From positions 2,728,001 through 2,792,000 of the forward strand of contig NZ_CP027665.1 in assembly GCF_003008555.2 (NCBI RefSeq): DNA of 64,000 nucleotides. Reading direction: 5' to 3'. This document shows positions 42,472 to 52,259 of the stretch, in pieces (position 1 is the first letter of the stretch; every line of letters starts with the position of its first letter). Origin of the DNA: Pukyongiella litopenaei. Lineage in GTDB: Bacteria; Pseudomonadota; Alphaproteobacteria; Rhodobacterales; Rhodobacteraceae. The position numbers and the translations under genes were made by a program. The notes under the pieces were generated by a model. It had not been told where the DNA came from. It saw only the letters and a program-made list of their open reading frames with translations, and ran no database searches.

Positions 42472-44268
42472 TTACTTGGGCAATCCCGACTGGCTCAGGC
42501 CCAGGATCAGGCGTTCGCGATGTTCGGTCTGTTCGACCGGGTACAGGCTCATGAATTGTGAAATCGAAAAATCCGGGTCGAGATGCAGATAGTCCCGCGC
42601 CGTCGCCCGTGCCCTTTCGATCTCGCCATCCAGCGCCTGTGCGACCGAGAGCAGCCGAAGCGCCGCCACGAAGTTCGGTTTGGCCAGATGCGCCTTGGAC
42701 AGGTAGCGGCTGGCCTCGGCATAGTCTCCGGCCACGAGTTCGGCCAGGCCGGCGGCGGACCAGAAGAAATAGTTCATCGGATCGAAGGGCGACAGCCGCC
42801 ACACGTTCAGCAGGCGGTCGCGGGCCTCTTCGGCATCGCCGATATAGCACAGGCTGACCGCGCTCAATGCCCAGGCCAGCGGCAGGTTGCTGTTCTGCCG
42901 CAGGGCGTCTTCAAGCAGGTCCAGCGCCTCATGCGGGTGGCCTTCGTGAAGGGACAGGATATGGGCGCGGATGGCCAGGCTGAACGCGTCATCCGGGTCC
43001 AGGTTCACCGCCTTGCGGGCATGGCGGATCGCCCGGTCGCGGTCGGTCGCCGGGTCGGTGCTGTGGCGGTCGGTGATCCAGAAATTCAGCGTCCAGGCCA
43101 GGTTGGCATGGGCCTGCGCATAGGCCGGATCGAGCGTGATCGCCCGGTCCAGCATGTTCAGCGCCGACGCGTAACCGGCGCGTTCGCCGGTATAGATCCC
43201 CGACATCGCCCGCAGCACGCAGTCATAGGCGTCGAGACTGTCGGTGGGGCGGTTGCCCAGGTTCGCGATCTCGGTTTCGATCACCTGCGGTTCGATTTCC
43301 GAGACGATGCCCGACACGATCCTGTCCTGGAAGTCGAACAGGTCGGCATCCGCGCCGTCGAAATTCGACGCCCACAGCGCGCGGCTGTGGTCCGCTTCGA
43401 CCAGCTCGGCATGGATGCGCAGCCGGTTCGCGGCCCGGCGGATCGAGCCGGTCAGCAGGTAGCGGACCCCCAGTTCGCTGGCGATCGCGCGATAGCCCTT
43501 GCCGTTCTGGGCGATGTGCAGGGTCGAATTGCGCGCCACGACGAACATGGCGCGGCTGCGCGACAGCCCGGTGATGATGTCCTCGGTGATGCCTTCGCCG
43601 AAATACCGGTCATCGTCCGGCCCGGACGGATCGTGAAACGGCAGCACCGCGATCGTCGGGCGCGATGTCCAGGACGCATGGGGGCGGGTCAGCTGTTCGT
43701 CGCCGTCGCGGGTTTCGACCGTATAGATCCGCAGCGTGCGCTTGATGTTCTTCAGCAACGGCGCGCCCCGGTCCCGGAACGTGACCGGCATCCGGCCGCG
43801 CACGATGTCGCGCACCATCTGGGTCACCACGATTTCACCCGGGGCGGCGATCTGGTGGATGCGCGCGGCGATCACCACGCCGTCCGATTGCAGCGTGTCG
43901 CCGTCATCCACCACGTCATCGATATTGATCCCGATGCGCAGTTGCAGGTCGCGGTCCGATGCCGGGCGGTCGCGCAGCCGGGTCTGCACCGCGACGGCCC
44001 AGTTCACCGCGCTGGTGGCCGAGGTGAATTCGGTCAGCATCGCGTCCCCGGCGCTCGAGACGTAGCGGCCACCGGCCTTGCGCAATTCGTGCAGCAGGAT
44101 ATCTTCGCGCAGCGCCGCCCAGCGCCTGATGGTGCCGACGCTGTCATCGGCCATGTGCCGTGAATAATCGGCGACATCCGCAAAGGCGACGGCCGCAATG
44201 CGGCTTGTCAGCGACTGGCCGCCTTCCGATGTTTCCAGCACCGGCGGATCATGCCCGTTCGAATTCAT
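42472..44268 (-). CDS. Class III adenylate/guanylate cyclase-like protein with TPR repeats
   Basis: This 598-residue protein has three parts. An N-terminal cyclase homology domain (about residues 20-190) includes AFADVADYSRHM, SSAGDAMLTEF and the QSDGVVIAARIHQIA block. A TolB-N-like segment follows (PTIAVLPFHDPSGPDDDRYFGEGI, about 208-330). TPR-type helices lie at about 370-570. This layout is common in alphaproteobacterial TPR-cyclases. Metal-binding Asp residues appear present (AFADV), but catalysis is untested. It lies 91 bases from, and on the same strand as, the PAP2-like gene, so it may precede it in one transcript. Confidence 0.85.
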   Translation of the reverse strand: MNSNGHDPPVLETSEGGQSLTSRIAAVAFADVADYSRHMADDSVGTIRRWAALREDILLHELRKAGGRYVSSAGDAMLTEFTSATSAVNWAVAVQTRLRDRPASDRDLQLRIGINIDDVVDDGDTLQSDGVVIAARIHQIAAPGEIVVTQMVRDIVRGRMPVTFRDRGAPLLKNIKRTLRIYTVETRDGDEQLTRPHASWTSRPTIAVLPFHDPSGPDDDRYFGEGITEDIITGLSRSRAMFVVARNSTLHIAQNGKGYRAIASELGVRYLLTGSIRRAANRLRIHAELVEADHSRALWASNFDGADADLFDFQDRIVSGIVSEIEPQVIETEIANLGNRPTDSLDAYDCVLRAMSGIYTGERAGYASALNMLDRAITLDPAYAQAHANLAWTLNFWITDRHSTDPATDRDRAIRHARKAVNLDPDDAFSLAIRAHILSLHEGHPHEALDLLEDALRQNSNLPLAWALSAVSLCYIGDAEEARDRLLNVWRLSPFDPMNYFFWSAAGLAELVAGDYAEASRYLSKAHLAKPNFVAALRLLSVAQALDGEIERARATARDYLHLDPDFSISQFMSLYPVEQTEHRERLILGLSQSGLPK

Positions 44269-44349
44269 CGCACCAATAACCTGCGACAGGAATACTCAAT
44301 CAAAAGATGTTCCGAGCTTAGTCTTTTCGGGTGTTTCTGTCCACAAAAG

Positions 44350-44385
44350 CCGGATAATCCGGGTGACAGCAGACGGGATTTCCCG
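44350..44385. promoter_or_regulatory. Two palindromes upstream of the betaine ABC operon
   Basis: CCGGATAATCCGG (44350-44362) and CGGGATTTCCCG (44374-44385) are perfect short dyads. Their centres are about 23-24 bases apart, roughly two helical turns. They lie 41-76 bases before the ATG at 44426, where an operator pair would be expected. The regulator is unknown; the divergent cyclase gene could also be affected. Confidence 0.5.
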
Positions 44386-44425
44386 AATACTCCGGGCGAA
44401 CAAGATCAATACGGGGAGTAAGGCG

Positions 44426-45388
44426 ATGAAACGCTATGGAACGGGGCTGGCCGTCACTGTTATGGCCGGGGGTCTGGCCGGGGCGGTCCAGGCCGCCGAG
44501 ATGGGCGCGGTGGACGAGCCGATCAAGCTGGCGATCAATGAATGGACCGGTCAGCATGTGACCACCCATGTCGCGGGCGAGATGCTCGAGGCCGCCGGCT
44601 ATCAGGTGGACTATGTGACCGCGGGGATGATGAACCAGTTCCAGGCGCTGGCCGATGGCGACATCCACGCCACGCTGGAAATCTGGTCGTCGAACGTGTC
44701 CGAGGAATATGCCAAGAAGGTGGCTGAGGGCACCGTGGTCGAAATCGGCGACCTGGGGCTGGAGGCACGCGAAGGCATCGCCTATCCGGCGCATGTGGCC
44801 GATCTGTGCCCGGGGCTGCCCGCGCTCGACGCGCTGCGCGACTGCGCCCAGGTCTTTGCCACCGCCGAAACCATTCCGATGGGGCGGCTGGTGGATTACC
44901 CCGCCGACTGGGGCACGCCGGGCGCGGACCGGATGACCGGGTTCGACCTGCCGTTCAAGGCGGTGCCGGCCGGGTCCGAAGGCGCGCTAATCACCGAATT
45001 GCGCGCCTCGACCGAGAAGAAATCGCCGCTGCTGATCACCTTCTGGCAGCCGCATTGGGCAATGTCAGCCTATGACGTGAAATTCGTCGATCTTCCGGTC
45101 GGCAACGAGGCGTGTTTCAACGATCCGGGCTGGGGGTCGAACCCCAACGCGACCCATGACTGCGATTTCGCGCCGTCGCGGATCTTCAAGGCCGGCTGGG
45201 CGGGCTTCGCCGAGAAATGGCCGGCGGCCTATGAGATCCTCGCGGCCTATCAGCTCGCGGTCGGGGACCAGCAGCCGATGATGGGCGCGATCGATGTCGA
45301 TGGCGGTGCTGTCGACGAGGTGGTCGCCCGCTGGATGTCGGATAACGAGGACAAGTGGCGCCCGGTCGTGGATGCCGCGACCAGGTGA
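44426..45388 (+). CDS. Glycine betaine/proline-type ABC transporter substrate-binding protein
   Basis: This 320-residue OpuAC/ProX-family protein has a cleavable signal (MKRYGTGLAVTVMAGGLAGAVQA). The binding domain contains KLAINEWTGQHVTTHVAGEML, ATLEIWSSN and LLITFWQPHWAMSAYDVKF, with the aromatic residues typical of quaternary-amine sites. Four or more Cys residues suggest disulfides. GGGGAG precedes the ATG. It is the first gene of an operon with an ATPase and permease. The exact ligand (betaine, choline, proline betaine, DMSP) is unresolved. Confidence 0.9.
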   Translation: MKRYGTGLAVTVMAGGLAGAVQAAEMGAVDEPIKLAINEWTGQHVTTHVAGEMLEAAGYQVDYVTAGMMNQFQALADGDIHATLEIWSSNVSEEYAKKVAEGTVVEIGDLGLEAREGIAYPAHVADLCPGLPALDALRDCAQVFATAETIPMGRLVDYPADWGTPGADRMTGFDLPFKAVPAGSEGALITELRASTEKKSPLLITFWQPHWAMSAYDVKFVDLPVGNEACFNDPGWGSNPNATHDCDFAPSRIFKAGWAGFAEKWPAAYEILAAYQLAVGDQQPMMGAIDVDGGAVDEVVARWMSDNEDKWRPVVDAATR

Positions 45389-45398
45389 GCCCGCTCCG

Positions 45399-46463
45399 GT
45401 GAGCGGCAGCGACAATCCGGCCATCGCCTGCCGCGGCCTGTGGCAGGTGTTCGGGGCCGGTGCCGACCGGGCGCTGGCGACGGCGCTGGCCACGGCACTG
45501 GACAGGGCGGGGGGCGATGCCGCCCGCGCCGCCGCCGACCTGCAGGCCGACGGGTTCGTCCCGGCGGTGCAGGATGCCGGGTTCGAGGTCCGCGAAGGCG
45601 AATTGTTCGTGATCATGGGGCTGTCCGGGTCGGGCAAGTCCACGCTGATCCGCTGTATCTCGCAGCTGCTGCCGGGCACGGCCGGCGAGGTGCTGGTCGA
45701 CGGCGAGAACATCATGCGGGCCGGCCGGCAGCGCCTGATCGAGCTGCGCCGCCGGAAACTGGGCATGGTGTTCCAGCATTTCGGCCTGTTTCCGCATATG
45801 ACGGTTGCCGACAACGTCGCCTATCCGCTGCGCGTGCAGGGCATCGGGCGGGCGGCGCGGCGGGCCAAGGCGCAGCAGGTGATCGACCTGGTGGGGCTGG
45901 ACGGGCGCGAGGATCACTATCCGCGCCAGCTGTCGGGGGGGCAGCGCCAGCGGGTCGGCATCGCCCGGTCGCTGGTCACCGATTGCGAGGTCTGGTTCCT
46001 GGACGAGCCGTTCTCGGCGCTGGACCCGCTGATCCGGCGGCAGTTGCAGGACGAATTCCTGGCCATCCGGACCAAGCTGAAGACCACCATCGTCTTCATC
46101 ACCCATGACATCAACGAGGCGCTGAAACTGGCCGACCGCATCGCGATCATGCGCGACGGGCGGATCGTGCAGATCGGGACGCCGGCCGAGATCGTGCTGA
46201 AACCGGTGGACGATTATGTGCGCGAGTTTTCCCGTGACGTGGCCAAGGGGCAGCACGCGCGGGTGGCATCGGTGATGCAGGCCGGCGACGGCGAACGGGG
46301 CCCCGACGATCCCGGCCTGCGGCCCGACATGACGCTCGACGCCGCGCTGGCGCGCTGCATGGATCTCTACCAGCCGGTGCCGGTCTGGGATAGGGCGGGC
46401 CAGTGCGTCGGCACCGTGCATCCCGCCGATCTCGCCGCCGCGCTGCAGGTCGAGGAGGCATGA
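45399..46463 (+). CDS. Glycine betaine-type ABC transporter ATP-binding protein
   Basis: This 354-residue ProV/OpuAA-type ATPase has Walker A GLSGSGKST at residues 74-82, signature LSGGQRQRVGIARSL, and Walker B WFLDEPFSALDP. Before Walker A is the ProV-type extension (RALATALATALDRAGGD...), which distinguishes it from generic transporter ATPases. The C-terminal end has a poor CBS-like remnant. The only start giving normal spacing is GTG at 45399, 10 bases after the upstream stop. Confidence 0.9.
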   Translation: MSGSDNPAIACRGLWQVFGAGADRALATALATALDRAGGDAARAAADLQADGFVPAVQDAGFEVREGELFVIMGLSGSGKSTLIRCISQLLPGTAGEVLVDGENIMRAGRQRLIELRRRKLGMVFQHFGLFPHMTVADNVAYPLRVQGIGRAARRAKAQQVIDLVGLDGREDHYPRQLSGGQRQRVGIARSLVTDCEVWFLDEPFSALDPLIRRQLQDEFLAIRTKLKTTIVFITHDINEALKLADRIAIMRDGRIVQIGTPAEIVLKPVDDYVREFSRDVAKGQHARVASVMQAGDGERGPDDPGLRPDMTLDAALARCMDLYQPVPVWDRAGQCVGTVHPADLAAALQVEEA

Positions 46464-48514
46464 CCCGGCCGGACCCGCGCGCAACGCGGCCGGGCGTCGG
46501 GGCGCAGGCAGCGTTGGTGGCGCTGCTGGCGGGGGCGCTGTGCCTGGCGCTGGAGCCGGTCGCGCCGTGGCTGGTGAAATGGCCCGCCGCGTGGAGCCTG
46601 CCCGCGACCGACTGGGTCGGGACCGGTGTGACCTGGCTGCTCGAGGCGATCAAGCCTGCGGCGCGGTTGTTCTCGGCCCTGATGCGGTATCCGATGGACT
46701 GGGCCAACCTCGCGCTCGGTGCGACCCCCTGGCCGTTGGTGATCGGGTTTGTCACCGCGCTGGGCTGGTATCTGGGCGGCGCGTCGATGGCGGCGCTGGG
46801 CTTTCTCGGCCTCGGCTTCGTTCTGGCCTCGGGCTATTGGGTCGAGAGCATGAACACGCTGGCGCTGGTGGCGGTGTCGGTGCCGCTGGCGCTGGTGATC
46901 GGCGGTGGCATCGGTATCCTGGCCAATGAATGGCCGCGCCTGCGCCCGGCGGTGCAGGCGGTGCTGGACGTGATGCAGACCGTGCCGACCTTTGCCTATC
47001 TCACGCCGCTGCTGCTGTTGTTCGGCTTTGGCCCCGTGGTGGGGCTGATCGCCAGCGCGATCTATGCCGCGCCGCCGATGGCCCGCAACGTGCTGCTGGG
47101 TCTCGAACGGGTCGAGCCCGAGATCAAGGAAGCGGCGGTGATGACCGGCGGCACCCGCGCCCAGCAGCTGTTCCAGGTCGAGATCCCCTCGGCCGCGCCG
47201 CAGATCATGGTCGGGGTCAATCAATGCCTGATGGCGGCGCTGTCGATGGTGATCATCGCCGCGGTGATCGGCGGGTTCAACGACATCGGCTGGGAGGTCC
47301 TGCTGACCATGCGCAAGGCGCAGTTCGGCGCCTCGCTGCTGGCCGGGCTGGTGATCGTCGTCTTTGCGGTGGTGATCGACCGGATGAGCGGCGTGCTGGC
47401 GACCGAGTGGGAGCCCCGCGACGGGCGGGTGTCGCTGGGTCTCGCGGCGCTGGCGGCGGTCCTGACGCTGGTCTTCTGGCAGCACCTGCCCGCGCCGGGC
47501 GATTTCGCGTGGCTGACCCCGCTGGCCGATCGGGTGGACAGCGGTCTGAGCGCGTTCACGGCCGCCAACGGTGCCGCGCTGGACGCGATCAAGAACACGG
47601 CGATGTTCTATGGGCTGCTGCCGCTCAGGATCGGGCTGGATCAGGCGGTGCTGCCCTTTACCTGGGGCTTCGCCTGGACCCCGGCGATGAGCGCGGGATT
47701 GCTGGCCGCGGCGGTCGCGATCGGGGCGCTGGTGGCCTGGCGGGTCTCGCTGACCGCGGGGCTGATGGTGGTGATCGGGGCGGGGATTCTGGAAACCGGC
47801 ATCGCCGAACTGCCCTGGCCCTTCGTGCTGGTGGGGACGGCGGCGCTGGGCCGGGTCGCGGGCGGGTGGCGGCTGGCGGTGCTGTCGCTGATCCTGCTGG
47901 CGACCATCCTGGTCTCGGGGCTCTGGGACCGGGCATTGCTGTCGCTCTACCTGTCGGGCGCGGCGGTGTTTGCCTGCGCCGTGGCCGGGGGAGGGCTGGG
48001 GCTGCTCTGCGCGGTCAGCCCGCTGGCATGGAAGCTGATGCGCCCGGTCTGCGACATGCTGCAGACCATCCCGCTGTTCGTGTTCCTGATCCCAGTGCTG
48101 ATGTTCTTCCAGATCGGCGAGTTCTCGGCGTTCCTGGCGATCTGCGCCTATGCGGTCGTGCCGATGATCCGCTACACCCGCCACGGGCTGGTTTCGACCC
48201 CGCCCGAGATGATCGAGGCCGCGACCGCCGCGGGCGCGACCGGCTGGCAGATGCTGCGCGACGTGCGCGCGCCCTATGCGGCGCCGTCGATCCTGCTGGG
48301 GCTGAACCAGACCATCCTCTATGCCTTTGCCATGCTGGTGATCGCCGCGCTGATCGGCACGACGGGGCTGGGGCAGTCGATCTTTCTGGCGCTGGGGCAG
48401 GCCGATGTGGGGCTGGGGATTTCGGCCGGGGCGGCAATGGCGATCCTGGCGCTGATCGCCGACCGGGTGGTGCAGGGCTTTGCCGAGGAGCGCAGGCAGG
48501 CGCTGGGCCTCTAG
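46460..48514 (+). CDS. Glycine betaine-type ABC transporter permease, duplicated domain
   Basis: This 684-residue permease is about twice the usual ProW core. Two MetI-type units each carry an EAA loop: PEIKEAAVMTGGTRAQQLF in the first half and PEMIEAATAAGATGWQML in the second. A single gene thus supplies both transmembrane halves. It overlaps the ATPase gene by 4 bases, completing a three-gene transporter. It converges with the hydantoinase genes 9 bases downstream with no clear terminator. Confidence 0.9.
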   Translation: MTRPDPRATRPGVGAQAALVALLAGALCLALEPVAPWLVKWPAAWSLPATDWVGTGVTWLLEAIKPAARLFSALMRYPMDWANLALGATPWPLVIGFVTALGWYLGGASMAALGFLGLGFVLASGYWVESMNTLALVAVSVPLALVIGGGIGILANEWPRLRPAVQAVLDVMQTVPTFAYLTPLLLLFGFGPVVGLIASAIYAAPPMARNVLLGLERVEPEIKEAAVMTGGTRAQQLFQVEIPSAAPQIMVGVNQCLMAALSMVIIAAVIGGFNDIGWEVLLTMRKAQFGASLLAGLVIVVFAVVIDRMSGVLATEWEPRDGRVSLGLAALAAVLTLVFWQHLPAPGDFAWLTPLADRVDSGLSAFTAANGAALDAIKNTAMFYGLLPLRIGLDQAVLPFTWGFAWTPAMSAGLLAAAVAIGALVAWRVSLTAGLMVVIGAGILETGIAELPWPFVLVGTAALGRVAGGWRLAVLSLILLATILVSGLWDRALLSLYLSGAAVFACAVAGGGLGLLCAVSPLAWKLMRPVCDMLQTIPLFVFLIPVLMFFQIGEFSAFLAICAYAVVPMIRYTRHGLVSTPPEMIEAATAAGATGWQMLRDVRAPYAAPSILLGLNQTILYAFAMLVIAALIGTTGLGQSIFLALGQADVGLGISAGAAMAILALIADRVVQGFAEERRQALGL

Positions 48515-48523
48515 GCGCAGCCG

Positions 48524-50170
48524 CTAGCCGTCATACCCGTAGTCGTCACCGGCTTGCCGGGGGGTGATCAGCCCGGCCTCGAGATCGGCGGCCACCGCCG
48601 CGCGGTCGCGGCTGCGCGGGTCGCCATAGCCGCCACCGCCCGGCAGGCACAGCCTGAGCCGTTCGCCGTTGCGGATGAACTGCCGGCCCTTGGATCTCAG
48701 CGGCGTGCCATCGGCGAGCCCGACCTTTCCCGCGCCGCCCGGACCGCCGCCTTCGCGGCCACGGGCCGGATGGTCGATCCGGTCGAACATCGCGTTGAAA
48801 TAGAAATCATAGCCCTGCCGCGCCTCGATTTCGATCACCTGGCCCAGCCCGCCGCGCCGAGCGCCGGCACCTCCCGACCCGGTCCGCAGATCCTTGCGCC
48901 AGACCGTGATCGGGCCGACATGTTCGGTGGCCTCGACGCTCATGGTCGACACGCCCGAGGGAAAGGCGGTTGCCGACAGCCCGTCGGCTCCGGGGCGCGC
49001 GCCGGTCCCGCCCGAGTTGAACATCAGCACCTCGGCCCCGGCCAGCCCGCTTGCGGGATCGGAGGCGCGCGCCGAGATCTGGATGTTCCACAGCGCCGAG
49101 GCCCCTTCGGCGGGCACCGTCCCCGGCAGCGCCTGATGCAGCGCGCCCAGCACCACGTCCGGGACTAGATGGCCCAGGACATGGCGCACCGATACCGGCG
49201 CGGGGCGCCGTGCGGCGAGGATGCACCCCTCGGGTGCGGTGATCTCGAACGGGGCCAGCGAACCCGAGTTGTTCGGCACCTCCGGCGCGATGGCGCATTT
49301 CAGCCCGTAACACGCATAGGCGCGGGTATAGACTTCGGGCACGTTCACGCCGAACCGGCTCATCCCCGAAGTGCCGGTGAAATTGGCGGTTATCCGATCG
49401 GCGGATATGTCGAGCGTCACCACCATGTCGACCGGCGCGTCATAGCCGTCGACCGTCATCGAATGGCGGTAGATACCGGCGGGAACCCGGGAAATCGCCG
49501 CCAGCGTCGCCTTGCGGCTGGCCTCGATGATGAATTCCGACAGCCTGTCCAGATCGGCGATGCCGAATTCGGTCATCATCGCCTGCAGCCGCCGGTTGCC
49601 GGCCTCGTTGCAGGCGGCGAGCGAATACAGGTCGCCTACGGTCTGGTCCGGCGTGCGCACATTCGCGCGGATCAGCCGGATCAGCAGCGGGTCGACCACG
49701 CCGCGCTCGGCGAATTTGGTGATCGGGATCAGGAGGCCTTCCTCATAGACCTCGCCCGCATCCGGCCCAAAGCCGCGCCCGCCGATATCGACCACATGGG
49801 CGGTCGCGGCAAAGAACCCGACATGCACGCCCGCGCGGAACACCGGCGTCACGACGGTGAAGTCATGCAGGTGGCCGGTGCCCATCCACGGGTCGTTGGT
49901 GATCAGCACGTCGCCGTCGTGGATGTTCTGCATCCCGATTTCACGGATGAAATGGGGAACGCTTTCGGCCATCGCGTTCACATGGCCCGGCGTGCCGGTC
50001 ACCGCCTGCGCCATCATCCGTCCCTGCCGGTCGAACAGCCCGGCGGACAGGTCGCCGGCTTCGCGCACCGAGGTCGAGAACGCGGTGCGGATCAGCGTGG
50101 TCGCCTGTTCCTCGACCACGGCGACCAGGCGGTTCCACATGATCTGATAGTCGATGCCGGTGGGTCTCAC
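48524..50170 (-). CDS. hyuB: Hydantoinase B/oxoprolinase-family subunit
   Basis: This 548-residue protein matches the HyuB/N-methylhydantoinase B family: QIMWNRLVAVVEEQATTLIRTAFSTSVREAGDLS at the start (an internal segment of the family signature), LITNDPWMGTGHLHDFTVV in the middle and GGGGYGDPRSRD near the end. With HyuA it would hydrolyse a hydantoin, oxoproline or similar cyclic amide in an ATP-dependent way; the substrate is unknown. The start is GTG overlapping the hyuA stop by 4 bases. Confidence 0.9.
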   Translation of the reverse strand: MRPTGIDYQIMWNRLVAVVEEQATTLIRTAFSTSVREAGDLSAGLFDRQGRMMAQAVTGTPGHVNAMAESVPHFIREIGMQNIHDGDVLITNDPWMGTGHLHDFTVVTPVFRAGVHVGFFAATAHVVDIGGRGFGPDAGEVYEEGLLIPITKFAERGVVDPLLIRLIRANVRTPDQTVGDLYSLAACNEAGNRRLQAMMTEFGIADLDRLSEFIIEASRKATLAAISRVPAGIYRHSMTVDGYDAPVDMVVTLDISADRITANFTGTSGMSRFGVNVPEVYTRAYACYGLKCAIAPEVPNNSGSLAPFEITAPEGCILAARRPAPVSVRHVLGHLVPDVVLGALHQALPGTVPAEGASALWNIQISARASDPASGLAGAEVLMFNSGGTGARPGADGLSATAFPSGVSTMSVEATEHVGPITVWRKDLRTGSGGAGARRGGLGQVIEIEARQGYDFYFNAMFDRIDHPARGREGGGPGGAGKVGLADGTPLRSKGRQFIRNGERLRLCLPGGGGYGDPRSRDRAAVAADLEAGLITPRQAGDDYGYDG

Positions 50171-52254
50171 GCGGTGGCTCCTTTCCTCAGCAGCAGCAGG
50201 CAGCCATCGGGCTGGCCGACCGCGCGAAAGGCCGAGGTGACCACGGTCGCGGTTTCACGCTCGACGATCACCGCGGGGCCGTCGACCGCCACGCCCGGTC
50301 CCATCGCCGCGCGATCGATCTCGCGCGCCTCGACCGCCTCGCGCAGCGCGGCGTCGTAGAACCGGCGGCGGCGCGTGGCCCCGGCGGTTGCATCGCCGTC
50401 GAGCCGCGTGACCGGGTCCGGGTCGGGCAGGGTCGTGGCGACGACCAGCGACCAGTTGGTGATCTCGACCGCCAGGCCGTCGATGACGCGGCCGAATAGC
50501 GTGCGATAGGCCTGTTCGAACGCATCTGCGATCATATGCGCGTCACCCGGCGAAAACACCCTGTGCGGCAGCGGGACCGGGATTTCCCAGCCCTGGCCCG
50601 AATAGCGCATGAACGCGGTGAGGCGGGTGTGGGTCGCCGCAGTGCCGGCGCCCGCCTCGACAAAGGCGCGGGCCTCGGCCTCCATCGATCCCAGCGCGCC
50701 ATTCGTCGCGACCGCGTCGAAATCGGCCAGTTTCTGGAACAACCCGCGCGTCGCCTCGTAGCTGAACGGCGCCCTGAGAAACCCGATTGCCGATCCCACG
50801 CCGGCGCCCGGCGGGATCAGCAGCCGCTCGATCCCCAGTTTCTCGCATTGCCGGCAGGCATGCAGCGGTGCACCGCCGCCAAAGGCGATCATGGTGAAAT
50901 GCTCGATGTCGCGGCCGTTCTCGACCGTGTGCACGCGGGCGGCATTGGCCATGTTCTCGTCGACGATCTCGGTCACGCCAAAGGCGGCCTCGGGCACGGT
51001 GATGCCCTGGATCCCGGCCAGCCTCGAGCCCAGCGCGGTTTCGGATTTTTCGGCGGAGAGCGGGATCGCGCCGCCGGCGAAATTGTCGGGGTCGATCCTG
51101 CCCAGCGCCAGGTTGGCATCGGTCACCGTGGGGTCGGTGCCGCCGCGCTGGTAACAGGCGGGGCCGGGTTCGGAGCCCGCGGATCGCGGCCCGACCTGGA
51201 TGCGGCCCATCGCGTCGATCCAGGCAATCGACCCGCCGCCCGCGCCGATTTCCACCATCTCGACCACCGGCGTCGAAACCACCATGCCCGAGCCTTTCCT
51301 GAACCGGTAGGTGCGGGCGACCTCGAACGTGTTGGCGGTTCTGGGAGTGCCGTGCTCGATCAGGCAGATCTTGGCCGTGGTGCCGCCCATGTCGAAGGAC
51401 AGCACCTTGTCGATCCCGTGCGACCGGGCAAATTCGGCGGCAAAGATCGCGCCGCCCGCCGGACCGGATTCCAGCAATCGCACGGGTTGATCGGCAGCGG
51501 TTTCGATCGGGATCAGGCCGCCGCCAGAATGCATCATGAAAACCTGCGCCGCGATACCGGCCCCGCGCAGCCGGTCCGCCAGGCGGCGCAGGTAGGCCGC
51601 GACCTGCGGCTGCACATAGGCATTGGCGATCACGGTGTTGAAGCGGGGCAGTTCGCGCATCCGGGGCGAAACCACCGACGAGATCGAACTGGACAGGTCG
51701 GGGGCGATCCGGCTCAGCGCGGCCTGCATCAGACGTTCGTGGCTGTCATTGGCATAGGCGTGCATGAACCCGATGGCGACGGCCTCGTATCCGCCCTCGA
51801 CGATACGCCGGGCCATGGCTTCGGCCTCGGCGGGGTCGAGCGCCAGCAGCACCTCGCCTCCGGGGCCGATCCGTTCGCGGACGGTGAACCGGTCCTTGCG
51901 GGGCACCAGCGGTGTCGGAAGCTCGAGGTTCAGATCATATTGTTCGAACCGGTTTTCCGACCGCATTTCCACCACGTCGCGGAACCCTTCGGTGGTGATG
52001 AACGCCGTGCGTGCCCCGCGCCGCTGGATCAGCGCGTTGGTGACCAGCGTGGTGCCGTGGATCACCTGCACGATCGCGGTCGGCGCGATCCCGGCCTGCG
52101 CGGCGGCGGTTTCGATCCCGTCGAGGATCGCGCGCTCGGGTTGGGCATAATCCGTCAGCACCTTGCAGGTGGCGAGACCGCCCGGATGCTCCAGCGCCAC
52201 GTCGGTAAAGGTGCCGCCGATATCGACACCCACGCGGATCGGGCGGCGGTCCAT
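50167..52254 (-). CDS. hyuA: Hydantoinase A/oxoprolinase-family subunit
   Basis: This 695-residue protein has the ASKHA-type phosphate loop VGVDIGGTFTDVALEHPG at the N-terminus and SFDMGGTTAKICLIEHG in the middle, both marks of HyuA/acetone carboxylase-beta/oxoprolinase proteins. It forms an enzyme with HyuB. The gene is 5 bases downstream of the FAD oxidoreductase, so all three are one operon. Hydantoinase and acetophenone- or acetone-carboxylase relatives cannot be told apart from motifs alone. Confidence 0.9.
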   Translation of the reverse strand: MDRRPIRVGVDIGGTFTDVALEHPGGLATCKVLTDYAQPERAILDGIETAAAQAGIAPTAIVQVIHGTTLVTNALIQRRGARTAFITTEGFRDVVEMRSENRFEQYDLNLELPTPLVPRKDRFTVRERIGPGGEVLLALDPAEAEAMARRIVEGGYEAVAIGFMHAYANDSHERLMQAALSRIAPDLSSSISSVVSPRMRELPRFNTVIANAYVQPQVAAYLRRLADRLRGAGIAAQVFMMHSGGGLIPIETAADQPVRLLESGPAGGAIFAAEFARSHGIDKVLSFDMGGTTAKICLIEHGTPRTANTFEVARTYRFRKGSGMVVSTPVVEMVEIGAGGGSIAWIDAMGRIQVGPRSAGSEPGPACYQRGGTDPTVTDANLALGRIDPDNFAGGAIPLSAEKSETALGSRLAGIQGITVPEAAFGVTEIVDENMANAARVHTVENGRDIEHFTMIAFGGGAPLHACRQCEKLGIERLLIPPGAGVGSAIGFLRAPFSYEATRGLFQKLADFDAVATNGALGSMEAEARAFVEAGAGTAATHTRLTAFMRYSGQGWEIPVPLPHRVFSPGDAHMIADAFEQAYRTLFGRVIDGLAVEITNWSLVVATTLPDPDPVTRLDGDATAGATRRRRFYDAALREAVEAREIDRAAMGPGVAVDGPAVIVERETATVVTSAFRAVGQPDGCLLLLRKGATA

Positions 52255-52259
52255 CGGCC

